64,000 nt of DNA from [Actinomadura] parvosata subsp. kistnae (GTDB lineage Bacteria > Actinomycetota > Actinomycetes > Streptosporangiales > Streptosporangiaceae). Below are positions 53,612 through 62,255 of this stretch, piece by piece. The stretch covers positions 3,645,001 through 3,709,000 of the forward strand of contig NZ_OOHJ01000018.1 in the NCBI RefSeq assembly GCF_900323885.1, written 5' to 3'. The position numbers and the translations under genes are program-made. The notes under the pieces were generated by a model, which was not told the origin of the DNA, ran no database searches, and worked only from the letters and a program-made list of their open reading frames with translations. Every line of letters begins with the position of its first letter. Position 1 is the stretch's first letter.

Positions 53612-53644
53612 GTTCACCGGGTGCGGGGTCCGTACCCGGTGAAC
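53612..53644. terminator. Hairpin terminator between glmM and convergent remnant
   Basis: Perfect 11-base arms GTTCACCGGGT (53612-53622) and ACCCGGTGAAC (53634-53644). It sits between two convergent stops and could act both ways. Confidence 0.7.
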
Positions 53645-53647
53645 GCT

Positions 53648-54301
53648 TCAGAACAGACCGTGCCGTTCGGGCAGGTCGATGATCCCGGTGAGGGCCAGCA
53701 GCACCAGCGCGGCCAGGCCGGCGACGACCGCCCACGCCACGGGATGCCCGAGGTTCAGCGTCCAGCTCTGGCCGAAGCGGGCGTGCAGGACGACGCCGGG
53801 ATCGTGGCGGTTGGCGTAGACGGTGCCGGCGAGGTGCCAGTGCCGGTCGTCGTCACGCTGGACGAGCCCGGAGTCCTCCTTCTCCTCGCCCGGCAGGCGG
53901 GGCAGACGGTGCCCGCCCTGCCCGGCGCGCCATTCCCAGGCGAGCGGGCCCAGCACCAGAGCGGCGAGCGGCAGCACGGCCGCCGCGGTGCCGAGGGCGA
54001 AGACCTCCCAGAGCCGCAGCGCGGCGATGAACAGCGAGAAGTTCACGCAGGCGGCGCCGAGCAGGGAGAGCCGCGCCATGCCGCGCAGGTAGACGCGGTA
54101 TCTGCGGGCCGATCCCGCCGGCCGGGCGGCGTCGAGGTCGGGGCGGGCGCGGAGCAGAACCAGCGTCAGCGCCGGGAAGGCCACGGTGACCACCGCCTGG
54201 AGCAGCACCGGCTCGAAGGCGGTGAACACGCTGGTGGGCGCGCGGCGGGCGGGGTCGGCGCCGAGCCCGTGCAAGGACGCCAGCGTGGCGGGCAGGGTCG
54301 G
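53648..54301 (-). pseudogene. 5'-truncated DUF1648/DUF5808 membrane protein
   Basis: From the junction near 54300 the frame reads APTLPATLASLHG, then PTSVFTAFEPVLLQAVVTVAFP and LRARPDLDAARPAGSARRY, with three membrane helices and the C-terminal DUF5808-like DDDRHWHLAGTVYANRHDPG and FGQSWTLNLGHPVAW. The N-terminal helix and any start are missing. Upstream the frame runs into the antisense of another broken gene, so the ATG-like codons there are not natural starts. Confidence 0.7.
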
Positions 54302-54859
54302 CGCCGAACACCGCCACCAGACGATCACCACCACCGCCCTGTTCGTTCCCGGGCGGTGGCAGGCGCTGCTCGCCAAGCTCGCCGTTCACGCGGTCGCGGG
54401 CCTGGGCTACGGGCTTCTCAGCGCGGCCATGGCCGGTGCGGCGCTCTTCGCGGCCGCCACGGCCAAGGGGATCACGCTGGGACTGCCCGCCGGCGCCGTG
54501 CTGGTGCTGCTGGTCAGGATCGTGCTGGCGATGGCCGCGTACATGCTGCTCGGGGTGGCCGTCGGGGCGCTGCTGCCCAACCAGGTCGCCGCGCCGGCCG
54601 TGCTCGGCGGCTACTTCTACCTCGTCGAGACCGCGCTGCTGATGGTCCCTGGCGCGAACGTGCTCTATCCGTACCTGCCGGGCGGGCCGCGGCGGCGTTG
54701 ACCGGGTTCACGTACCTGGCCGACGCCGTCGCGACGCAGACCGGCGGGGCCGCCGTCGTCCTGCTGCCCGCCTGGCTGGGGGCCGCCGTGCTGCTGGCGT
54801 ACGCGCTGCTCGCCGCGCTCGTCGCGATCGCGGCGCCGCTGCGCAGGGACATCACGTGA
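54302..54859 (+). pseudogene. 5'-truncated, frameshifted ABC-2 permease fragment
   Basis: Starts abruptly at EHRHQTITTTALFVPGRWQ, a motif normally about 60 residues into ABC-2 permeases, then shows helices LAVHAVAGLGYGLLSAA, VLVLLVRIVLAMAAYMLLGVAVG and a PNQVAAPAVLGGYF segment. At 54679-54690 the frame breaks: one added G gives YLPGGAAAALTGFTYLADAVA, which continues to TGA at 54857-54859. No start codon or ribosome site. Confidence 0.72.
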
Positions 54860-54862
54860 GCG

Positions 54863-55579
54863 TCACTCGTCGCCCGTGAGGGAGAACGCGCGCAGGCGCT
54901 GGCCGGCCAGCAGGACGGCGCCGACGGTGACGACGATCAGGGCCGGGATGGCGAAGCTCAGCGCGACGTCCGTCTTGAAGAAGGGGGAGTCGCTGAGCTG
55001 GTCGGCGATCGACTGGCCCCAGTACTGGATGGAGAACTTGTGGACGCCCGGGATGAGGTTGCCCACCAGGCTCTCCCAGACCAGGGCGTAGATGATGCCG
55101 ATCGTGACCGCGTGCCGGGTGACGATGCCGAGCAGCAGGAAGACGGCGGCGTAGGCGATGCCGGCGACGAGGGTGCCGGCGGCGAAGCCGGTGGCGATGC
55201 CGTCCTCGCCGCCGATCAGCAGCAGGCCCGCCACGTAGGTGGGCACGGCGCCGAACACGGCCAGCAGCGAGGCCGCGACCAGGAACTTCGTCTGCGCGAT
55301 GACCGGGCGGGAGATCGGCTTGGACATCAGGTGGATGATGGTGCCGTCGTCGATCTCGGGGGCGATGACGCCGGTGCCGGCGATGAGGCCGAGCAGCGGC
55401 AGCATGGTGCTGATCGCGAACTTCTGCATCAGGTCCACGGTCGTGGCCTGGTCGGCGGCGCCGAACGCGCGCAGCAGCACGGCCAGGGCGATCAGGGCGA
55501 GCGGGAGCAGCAGGAGCAGGATGATGCGCCGGCGGCCCAGCAGCGCGCGGTAGGTGATGCCCGCAACCACGGTGTTCAT
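54863..55579 (-). CDS. ABC transporter permease (ABC-2 type)
   Basis: 238 residues with about six membrane helices. RRRIILLLLLPLALIALAVLL at the start, EIDDGTIIHLMSKPISRP in the first loop and GIVTRHAVTIGIIYALVWE are typical of export-type ABC-2 subunits. Last gene of a four-gene minus operon, one base after its ATPase. Substrate unknown. Confidence 0.87.
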   Translation of the reverse strand: MNTVVAGITYRALLGRRRIILLLLLPLALIALAVLLRAFGAADQATTVDLMQKFAISTMLPLLGLIAGTGVIAPEIDDGTIIHLMSKPISRPVIAQTKFLVAASLLAVFGAVPTYVAGLLLIGGEDGIATGFAAGTLVAGIAYAAVFLLLGIVTRHAVTIGIIYALVWESLVGNLIPGVHKFSIQYWGQSIADQLSDSPFFKTDVALSFAIPALIVVTVGAVLLAGQRLRAFSLTGDE

Positions 55580-55580
55580 G

Positions 55581-56495
55581 TCACGTGCTCCTGTTGATCA
55601 GGTAGGAGAAGACGCTCTCCAGGTCCTCGTCCGCCGGGGAGACCTCGTGCAGGCGGACGCCTTCGTCGCGGGCGACCTGCGGCAGGAGGCGGGCGAAGCG
55701 GCGGAACTCGGTGGCCTGCACCTCCAGGCCGTCGGGGCGCAGCGAGATGCCGCCGGTCGAGTCGTCGCGGACGAGGGCGGCGGCGAGCTTCCTGTCGTCG
55801 CTGGAGCGGATCACGAACAGGTGGGGCCGGTCCGTCATCAGGCGCCTGATCTCGCGGAAGTTGCCCGACGCCGCGTGCCGTCCCGCGACCAGCACCTCGA
55901 TGTGCTGGGCGACCCGTTCGACCTCCTCCAGGATGTGGGAGCTGAACAGGATGGTCTTGCCCGCCGTGCCCATCGTGCGGATGAGGTCCATCAGGTGCAG
56001 GCGCTGGCGGGGGTCCATGCCGTTGAACGGCTCGTCGAGGAGCAGGACGGGCGGGTCGTGGACGAGCGCGGCGGCGACCTTGACGCGCTGGCGCATGCCC
56101 TTCGAGTACGTCTCGACGCGCCGGTCCTTCGGCTCCTCCATCTCCACGGTGGCCAGGGCCTTGCGGGCGGCCTCGACCGGGTCGGGCAGGTTGTGGAGGC
56201 GGGCGGCGGACAGGACGAACTGCCAGCCGGTCAGGAAGCCGTAAACGCCCTCCTTTTCCGGCACTAAGCCGATATTTCGGTAAATGTGGTGGTTCTTCCA
56301 TACGGGCGTGCCGTCCAGCGTGACCGTGCCGCCCGACGGCGACAGGAACCCGGCCATCATGTGCAGGAGCGTCGACTTGCCCGCCCCGTTCGGCCCGAGC
56401 AGCCCGGTGACGCCGGGCCCGATCGTCATCGTGACGTCGTTGACCGCGACCACGTTGCCGTACCAGCGGGAGACCTGGGAGAGCTCGATCCTCAT
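55581..56495 (-). CDS. ABC transporter ATP-binding protein
   Basis: 304 residues from the ATG at 56495. Walker A GPNGAGKST, signature YSKGMRQRVKVAAALVHDP, Walker B LLLDEPFNGMDP and the ILFSSHIL switch are intact. The ATG overlaps the stop of the preceding permease (ATGA); the open frame further upstream is a shadow. Likely partner of the permease that follows. Confidence 0.92.
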   Translation of the reverse strand: MRIELSQVSRWYGNVVAVNDVTMTIGPGVTGLLGPNGAGKSTLLHMMAGFLSPSGGTVTLDGTPVWKNHHIYRNIGLVPEKEGVYGFLTGWQFVLSAARLHNLPDPVEAARKALATVEMEEPKDRRVETYSKGMRQRVKVAAALVHDPPVLLLDEPFNGMDPRQRLHLMDLIRTMGTAGKTILFSSHILEEVERVAQHIEVLVAGRHAASGNFREIRRLMTDRPHLFVIRSSDDRKLAAALVRDDSTGGISLRPDGLEVQATEFRRFARLLPQVARDEGVRLHEVSPADEDLESVFSYLINRST

Positions 56496-57352
56496 CGCGC
56501 GGCCGCCTTCCTGTAACGCAGGGCGAGAGCGGCCAGCCCGGCGGCGATCAGCAGCACCAGGACCGCGGCCGAGGCGGGGCCGCTGGGGTAGGCGGCGCCC
56601 TCGATGGAGTGCGGCGTGGTGCCGAACAACCAGTGCTGCACGGAGTCGACCAGCCAGAACGGGTTCGCCAGCCACGCCCAGGCGGCGGCGCTCTCGTTGC
56701 CGGAGGAGTACAGGGTGCCGTAGATGATCGGGACGGAGGCCGACGAGAGCAGGTAGACCGTGATCACGGAGGCGACGCCGAGGCCGCGCCGCGGCGTGAA
56801 CGAGGCCAGCGCCAGCCCGAACGCCGCCAGCAGCAGCGCCAGCAGGAACGCCATGAGCACGGCGCCGAGGTATTCGCCCGTGGCGGGCGGCCCCGGCATG
56901 TCCACGATCAGCTCGCCGAGGTAGGTGACCGTGAGCGGCACCGCGATCAGCGCGAACACGGCGACGGTCATCGCGGCGACCTTGGCGCCGACGTACTCGG
57001 TGATCGAGACGGGGCGGGAGAGGTAGAGCGGCAGCACGCGGTAGCGCAGGTCGGGCGCGACGACCGTGGGGGCCTGCGCGGCCAGGAAGATCGCGACGAC
57101 GGCCTGCATGACGACGGCGAAGCCGCTGTAGGGGATGCCGCGCTGCTTGACCAGGGCCATCATGGCGATGCCCACGATGGACGGCATGATCATGATGGCG
57201 GCCAGCGCGAACGGCACGATCTTGCTGCGGGCCGGGCGGCCGATGCCGAAGACGCCGCGCAGGCTGTGCACGGCCAGGGCCCTGGTCGCGTAGGCGCGGC
57301 CGAGGCGGGGGCCGTCGTAGTGGCGGTAGCCGATGTCGTAGATCTCAGACAT
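56492..57352 (-). CDS. ABC transporter permease
   Basis: 286 residues with about six helices after a conserved N terminus (SEIYDIGYRHYDGPRLGR). It lies between the two ATPase genes and overlaps both (four and eight bases), so all four proteins are probably made together, either as two exporters or one mixed complex. Confidence 0.88.
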   Translation of the reverse strand: MSEIYDIGYRHYDGPRLGRAYATRALAVHSLRGVFGIGRPARSKIVPFALAAIMIMPSIVGIAMMALVKQRGIPYSGFAVVMQAVVAIFLAAQAPTVVAPDLRYRVLPLYLSRPVSITEYVGAKVAAMTVAVFALIAVPLTVTYLGELIVDMPGPPATGEYLGAVLMAFLLALLLAAFGLALASFTPRRGLGVASVITVYLLSSASVPIIYGTLYSSGNESAAAWAWLANPFWLVDSVQHWLFGTTPHSIEGAAYPSGPASAAVLVLLIAAGLAALALRYRKAAAR

Positions 57353-58253
57353 GTGCCACCTCCTCCCTGAAGACGTCCTCGATGCGGTGACGTCCCTGTT
57401 CGAGGCGGATGAGGCACAGGCCCAGCTCGGCCGTGGTGTCGCGGATCGCGTCGTACGTCGCGGGCCCCAGCACCTTGACCACCAGCAGGCGCCCCTGCCG
57501 CGAGACGGTCTGCCCGCCGGCGGTCAGCCGGGCGGCCAGCTCGTCGAGCCCCTCGTCCACCTCGACCGTCACGGTCTGCGTGGCCTGCGTGAACTCGCCG
57601 ATCGCGGACGAGCGCAGCAGCCGCCCCGCGTCGATGACGACGACGTGGTCGCAGATGCGCTCCAGCTCGCCGAGCAGGTGAGAGGTGACCAGGACGCTGA
57701 TGCCGAACTCGGTGCCGATGCGCCTGATCAGCGTCAGCATCTCGTCGCGGCCGCGCGGGTCGAGGCCGTTGGTCGGCTCGTCGAGGAAGATCAGTTTGGG
57801 GTCGTGGACCAGCGCCTGGGCCAGCTTGACCCGCTGCTTCATGCCGGTCGAGTACCCGCCGACGGGGCGGTAGCGCTCTTCGGCCAGCCCGACGTGGCGC
57901 AGGACGTCGGCGGCGCGCTCACGCGCGGCAGTGCGCGGCAGCCCGGACATGCGGGCGAGGTGGACGACCAGCTCGGTGGCGGAGACGTCGGGGGGCAGGC
58001 ATTCGTGTTCCGGCATGTAGCCGACGAGCCGGCGGATCTGGGCGCCCTGCGCGGTGACGTCGAGATCCAGCACGCGCGCGGTGCCGCCGGACGGCGGCAG
58101 CAGGCCGAGCAGGATCTTGATCAGCGTCGACTTGCCCGCGCCGTTCGCTCCGACCAGTCCGGTCACGCCTGACCCCACGGTGACCGTGAGCTGGTCGACC
58201 GCGGTGACGGTGGGGAAACGTTTGGTCAGCCCCTCGGTGGCGAGGATGTGCAT
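57345..58253 (-). CDS. ABC transporter ATP-binding protein
   Basis: 302 residues, first gene of the operon. Walker A GANGAGKST, signature YSTGMKQRVKLAQALVHDP, Walker B LIFLDEPTNGLDP and LVTSHLL. The C-terminal part (TVTVEVDEGLDELAARL) is a DUF4162-like tail seen in drug- or lipid-exporting ATPases. Confidence 0.92.
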   Translation of the reverse strand: MHILATEGLTKRFPTVTAVDQLTVTVGSGVTGLVGANGAGKSTLIKILLGLLPPSGGTARVLDLDVTAQGAQIRRLVGYMPEHECLPPDVSATELVVHLARMSGLPRTAARERAADVLRHVGLAEERYRPVGGYSTGMKQRVKLAQALVHDPKLIFLDEPTNGLDPRGRDEMLTLIRRIGTEFGISVLVTSHLLGELERICDHVVVIDAGRLLRSSAIGEFTQATQTVTVEVDEGLDELAARLTAGGQTVSRQGRLLVVKVLGPATYDAIRDTTAELGLCLIRLEQGRHRIEDVFREEVAHV

Positions 58254-58293
58254 GTGCCGGACCCTACTAGCCGGACCAAAGGTGTGGCCTCGG

Positions 58294-59220
58294 TCATACG
58301 GATGAACGGCGTCCTACTTGAGGCCAGAATTTCCGCTGCACCACAAGGGTGAGAGTGCCCGCGATGACCATCCCCAGGATGTTGACGCCGAGCTGGGAGA
58401 CGGAGGGCGCGAGCTCCTTCCAGTCCGACACCGCCGCCGCCACCGCCACGTAGCCCGCGGCGGGCACGGTGGTGACCGAGATGAAGACGCCGACCAGGGC
58501 CGACGACTTGCCCGCCGTGACCGACAGCACCCCGGCCGAGCCCGCCAGCAGCGCCACGATGAACGACCAGCGGTCGGGCTTGACGATGAACTGGACCTCC
58601 TCGTTCGTGGCGAGGTTGGCCGCGTCGATCCAGCCCAGCCAGTGGGAGACGAGCGCGCACGCGTACGTGATGGCGATCGCGACCAGGAACCCGACGACCA
58701 GCGTCCGCAGCGCGGTCACGATCAGGTGGCCGCGGCGCTGCAGCAGGCCGAAGCAGATGGCCGCGACGGCGCCGAATTCGGGGCCGAGCACCATCGCGCC
58801 GACGATCAGGATGGGGGAGTTCTGGAGCACGCCGATGCCGGCGAGCTGGGTGGCGATGGCGAGGAAGGCGAGGTACGCCCACGTCACGCGCGAGTCGGCC
58901 TGGACCTTGTGCGCCAGCTCCTCCCAGATGACCGCGTCGTCGGGGTCGCCGGGCGCCTCCTCCACGGCGTCCTCCGCCGCCTTCGACAGCGACAGATCGA
59001 CCTGCTCGACGGCGATGGAGCCCTCGCCGCGCAGCCATTCGAGCTTGCCCAGCACCTCGTTGGCCGACTCTCTGGCCGCGTCGCAGAGCACGACGTCGCC
59101 CCGCGGCTCCCGGGCCGCGCCGGGCAGGACGACGATGTTGGTGACGCCGGGGCATTCCTCCAGCACCGCCGTCGCCTCGTCGGTGCGCGCGGCCGGGATG
59201 ATCAGTCGCAGATGTAGCAC
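58294..59220 (-). CDS. DUF389 membrane protein
   Basis: 308 residues. A soluble N-terminal region (ATAVLEECPGVTNIVVLPGA) is followed by six or seven helices with PILIVGAMVLGPEFGAVAA and GVFISVTTVPAAGYVAVA, the DUF389 core. Function unproven; relatives are envelope proteins. Confidence 0.9.
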   Translation of the reverse strand: MLHLRLIIPAARTDEATAVLEECPGVTNIVVLPGAAREPRGDVVLCDAARESANEVLGKLEWLRGEGSIAVEQVDLSLSKAAEDAVEEAPGDPDDAVIWEELAHKVQADSRVTWAYLAFLAIATQLAGIGVLQNSPILIVGAMVLGPEFGAVAAICFGLLQRRGHLIVTALRTLVVGFLVAIAITYACALVSHWLGWIDAANLATNEEVQFIVKPDRWSFIVALLAGSAGVLSVTAGKSSALVGVFISVTTVPAAGYVAVAAAVSDWKELAPSVSQLGVNILGMVIAGTLTLVVQRKFWPQVGRRSSV

Positions 59221-59284
59221 GGGGTCAATTGTCGTCGATCGGATCTTGACGGGGTGTTGATGCGCTTACGCGAGGCTCCCTCAC

Positions 59285-59443
59285 ATGATCTGGAGCTGGT
59301 GTCATGACCATGGTGAGGAGTGCTGGTTCGCCGACATCGACGATCAGGAGTGCGCGGGCAGGTTCGCCCGGTACGTGTTCGAGGAGGCGTTCAGGTCTGG
59401 CGGAGCCGCACCCGCCGTACGGAGTGGTCGGCGCCCTTCTTGA
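59285..59443 (+). CDS. Possible small ORF overlapping the coaA 3' end
   Basis: 52 codons beginning MIWSWCHDHGEECWFADID, with three Cys and two His and a GC-rich third position over the first 38 codons. The last 17 codons are antisense to the end of coaA, so only the first two thirds could be under their own selection. It fills most of the 170-base gap between the DUF389 gene and coaA. No family recognised; it may be chance or a gene fragment. Confidence 0.25.
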   Translation: MIWSWCHDHGEECWFADIDDQECAGRFARYVFEEAFRSGGAAPAVRSGRRPS

Positions 59444-60308
59444 GCACGAGGTCGGCGCGGCCCCTGGTGGGGGCGATGTTCTCGACGAGGTTGCGCTCGT
59501 TGATGTCGCGCCACACGTTGCGCGCGAAGTCGGTGGCCTCGTCATAGGACAGCTCGGCGATGTGCCGGAAGTACGACTTCGGGTCCTCGAAGGCGGTCCG
59601 GCGCAGCTTGTGGAAGCGTTCGACGTACCAGGTGCGGATGTCCTCCACCTTGGCGTCGACGTAGATGGAGAAGTCGAAGTAGTCGTTGACGGCGAGGGAC
59701 GTGGGCGGGGCCGGTTGGAGGACGTTGAGCCCCTCGATGATCAGGATGTCGGGACTTTTCACGGTCTGGGCGGCACCGGGGACGATGTCGTACTCAAGGT
59801 GGCTGTAGACGGGCGCCTTGACCTCGGCGGCGCCCGCCTTCACCTCCGCCACGAACCTGACCAGCGCCCGCCGGTCGTAGCTCTCGGGGAAACCCTTGCG
59901 ATGCATGATCTTCTTGGCCTCCAGCACCGCGTTGGGGTAGAGGAAGCTGTCGGTGGTGATCAGCTCCACGTGCGGGTGCTCGGGCCAGCGGGCCAGGAGG
60001 GTGTGCAGCAGGCGCGCGGTGGTCGACTTGCCGACCGCGACGCTGCCCGCGATGCCCAGGATGTACGGCACGCGCTGCTCGGATTTGCCGAGGAACGCGC
60101 TCAGCACGCTGCTGCGCTGCTTGGACCCGGTGAAGTGCAGGTTGAGCAGCCGGGTCAGGGGGAGGTAGATGTCGGTGACCTCGGTGAGGTCGATCGGGTC
60201 ATCGACGCCGCGTAGCTCTTCCAGCTCGTCTGCGGTGAGAGTCAAGGGCGTGTTCTTGCGGAGCTCGCTCCACTGCTCCCTGCTCAGTTCCACGTAGCCG
60301 TTGTTCAC
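59391..60308 (-). CDS. coaA: Pantothenate kinase, type I
   Basis: First and regulated step of CoA synthesis. 305 residues; Walker A GIAGSVAVGKST, DSFLYPN, and RKGFPESYDRRALVRFV are typical of the bacterial type I enzyme inhibited by CoA. It reads away from the PhoX-like gene. The glmM-coaA-acpS-alr neighbourhood is common in actinobacteria. Confidence 0.96.
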   Translation of the reverse strand: MNNGYVELSREQWSELRKNTPLTLTADELEELRGVDDPIDLTEVTDIYLPLTRLLNLHFTGSKQRSSVLSAFLGKSEQRVPYILGIAGSVAVGKSTTARLLHTLLARWPEHPHVELITTDSFLYPNAVLEAKKIMHRKGFPESYDRRALVRFVAEVKAGAAEVKAPVYSHLEYDIVPGAAQTVKSPDILIIEGLNVLQPAPPTSLAVNDYFDFSIYVDAKVEDIRTWYVERFHKLRRTAFEDPKSYFRHIAELSYDEATDFARNVWRDINERNLVENIAPTRGRADLVLKKGADHSVRRVRLRQT

Positions 60309-60364
60309 CTAGGCAGCGTAGCGATGTGCGGCGAACCGGGCCTCGGGCGGGGTTGCGCCCGGAG

Positions 60365-60383
60365 ATCCACAGCCTGTGGATAA
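60365..60383. promoter_or_regulatory. DnaA box within a 17-bp palindrome
   Basis: ATCCACAG-C-CTGTGGAT (60365-60381) contains TGTGGATAA at 60375-60383, the exact complement of the TTATCCACA DnaA box. The opposite arm is a box with two mismatches. It lies in the divergent region between coaA and the PhoX-like gene. Confidence 0.5.
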
Positions 60384-60488
60384 AGACATGGGATTACCGA
60401 GAGCCTGTTCGGGGAAGAGATACGGGTCTTGCTGAATCGGGCGTGCAACGGCTGACCGGCGACTACTGTCCCCGACGGGAGGTATTCC

Positions 60489-61883
60489 GTGGACCGTCGT
60501 CGCTTCATCTCCAGTGTCGTCGCGGGGATCGCCGGGCCCTTCGCGGGGGTCGCGTGCGTCGCCGCGAAGGGCGGCACCGCGCCCGCGCGCGGCTACGGCC
60601 CGCTGCGCCCCGTCCGCGACCTGCGCGACGGCAAGGTACGCCTGCACCTTCCCGACGGGTTCCGCTACCGCTCGTTCAGCGTGGCGGGAGACCGCTACAC
60701 CGACGGGTCCACCGTGCCGGGCCGGCACGACGGCATGGCCGCCTTCGCAGGCCCCAAGGGCAGCGCGGTGCTCATCCGCAACCACGAGGTCAACGGGGCC
60801 GTCGGCGCCTTCGGCGACAAGACCAGGGCCTACGACCCCATGGCCGGGGGCGGCACCTCGACGATCCAGGTCACCCGCCACGGCGAGGTGATCAGGAGCG
60901 CCCCCTCGCTCAACGGCACCATGATGAACTGCTCCGGCGGCCCCATGGCCTGGCGCGCCTGGATCAGCTGCGAGGAGACCGTCAACGGCCCCGACGTCGC
61001 CGCCGACGACAACGCCCGGCTCACCCGCAAGCACGGCTACCTCTTCGAGGTGCCGGTGACCCGCCCCGCCACGGCCAGGCCGATCCGCTCCGCCGGCCGC
61101 TTCCCGCACGAGTCGGCCGCCTTCGACCCCTCCTCCGGCGCCGTCTACCTCACCGAGGACAACTTCTCCTTCCCCTCCGGCTTCTACCGCTACCTGCCGC
61201 CCAAGCACCCCATCCTGGCCGGGCGGCTGCTCGACGGCGGCCGGCTCCAGATGCTCGCCGTGGCCGGCACCGAGCGCGCCGACCTGTCCAAAGGTCAGGA
61301 GCCCGGCGCCACGTACGGCACCGCCTGGGTGGACATCGACGACCCCGACCCCGACTTCACCGGCAGGCCCGCCTACGACGAGGCCGTCCAGGCCGTGGGC
61401 AGGCAGGGCAGGAAGAAGGGCGCGGCGATCTTCGCCCGGCTGGAGGGCGCGGTGCACCACCACGGCACGGTGTACCTCGTCTCCACCCAGGGCGGCGCCA
61501 CCGCGCCGGGCGAGCGGGCACCCGACGGGTTCGGCGACGGGCGGGGACAGGTGTGGGCGTACGAGACGTGGAGCGGCCGGCTCAAGCTCGTCTACGAGTC
61601 GCCCCGCTCCACGGTGCTCGACCTGCCCGACAACGTGACCGTCAGCAGGCACGGCACGCTCGTGCTGTGCGAGGACGGCGACGGGGACAACTACCTGCGC
61701 GGCCTGACCAGAACCGGCGAGATCTTCGACTTCTGCCGGCTGCAGCCCATCCCCGGCGACGAAGGCGCGGAGTTCGCCGGCTCGACGTTCGGCCCCGGCG
61801 GGTACACGCTCTACGTCAACCTCCAGGCCAAGCAGGGCATGTCCATCGCGATCTGGGGGCCGTGGGAGCGCGGGCCGTTCTAA
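60489..61883 (+). CDS. PhoX family (DUF839) Tat-exported protein
   Basis: 464 residues with a twin-arginine type start (DRRRFISSVVAGIAGPFAG) and a PhoX/DUF839 body: LIRNHEVNGAVG, TLNG-like APSLNGTMMNCSGG, WISCEETVNGPD, PHESAAFDPSSGAVYLTEDN and DNVTVSRHGTLVLCEDGDGDNYLRG. PhoX is a calcium- and iron-dependent phosphatase outside the membrane; whether this member has that activity is unproven. GTG start behind GGGAGG. Confidence 0.87.
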   Translation: MDRRRFISSVVAGIAGPFAGVACVAAKGGTAPARGYGPLRPVRDLRDGKVRLHLPDGFRYRSFSVAGDRYTDGSTVPGRHDGMAAFAGPKGSAVLIRNHEVNGAVGAFGDKTRAYDPMAGGGTSTIQVTRHGEVIRSAPSLNGTMMNCSGGPMAWRAWISCEETVNGPDVAADDNARLTRKHGYLFEVPVTRPATARPIRSAGRFPHESAAFDPSSGAVYLTEDNFSFPSGFYRYLPPKHPILAGRLLDGGRLQMLAVAGTERADLSKGQEPGATYGTAWVDIDDPDPDFTGRPAYDEAVQAVGRQGRKKGAAIFARLEGAVHHHGTVYLVSTQGGATAPGERAPDGFGDGRGQVWAYETWSGRLKLVYESPRSTVLDLPDNVTVSRHGTLVLCEDGDGDNYLRGLTRTGEIFDFCRLQPIPGDEGAEFAGSTFGPGGYTLYVNLQAKQGMSIAIWGPWERGPF

Positions 61884-61895
61884 TACCCTGGACCG

Positions 61896-62246
61896 ATGAT
61901 CCTGGGTATCGGCGTGGACGTCGTGGACATCGCCCGCTTCGAGGCCGCGCTGGAGCGCACCCCGCGGCTGCGGGAGCGGCTGTTCACCGAGGTCGAGCGG
62001 CCCCTGCCGATACAGTCCCTGGCCGCCAGGTTCGCCGCCAAGGAGGCCGTGGCCAAGGCGCTCGGCGCGCCCAAGGGCCTCGGGCACCTGGAGGCCGAGG
62101 TGCGCTGCGACGAGCTGGGCAAGCCCGAGCTGCGGGTCTCGGGCAGGGTGGCCGAGGTCGCGTACGGGCTGGGGGTCAAGCGCTGGCACCTGTCGCTCAG
62201 CCACGACGCGGGCGTCGCCGTGGCCTATGTGATCGCGGAGGGATAG
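61896..62246 (+). CDS. acpS: Holo-ACP synthase
   Basis: Moves phosphopantetheine from CoA to acyl carrier proteins. 116 residues; metal-binding Asp8 in GIGVDVVDIARF and Glu50 in RFAAKEAVAKALG. Twelve bases after the PhoX-like gene and nine before nnr. Confidence 0.96.
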   Translation: MILGIGVDVVDIARFEAALERTPRLRERLFTEVERPLPIQSLAARFAAKEAVAKALGAPKGLGHLEAEVRCDELGKPELRVSGRVAEVAYGLGVKRWHLSLSHDAGVAVAYVIAEG

Positions 62247-62255
62247 CTTCGGATC

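Noticed and set aside
60365..60383. Replication origin
   Set aside because: One exact DnaA box, no cluster, and no dnaA, dnaN or AT-rich unwinding region.
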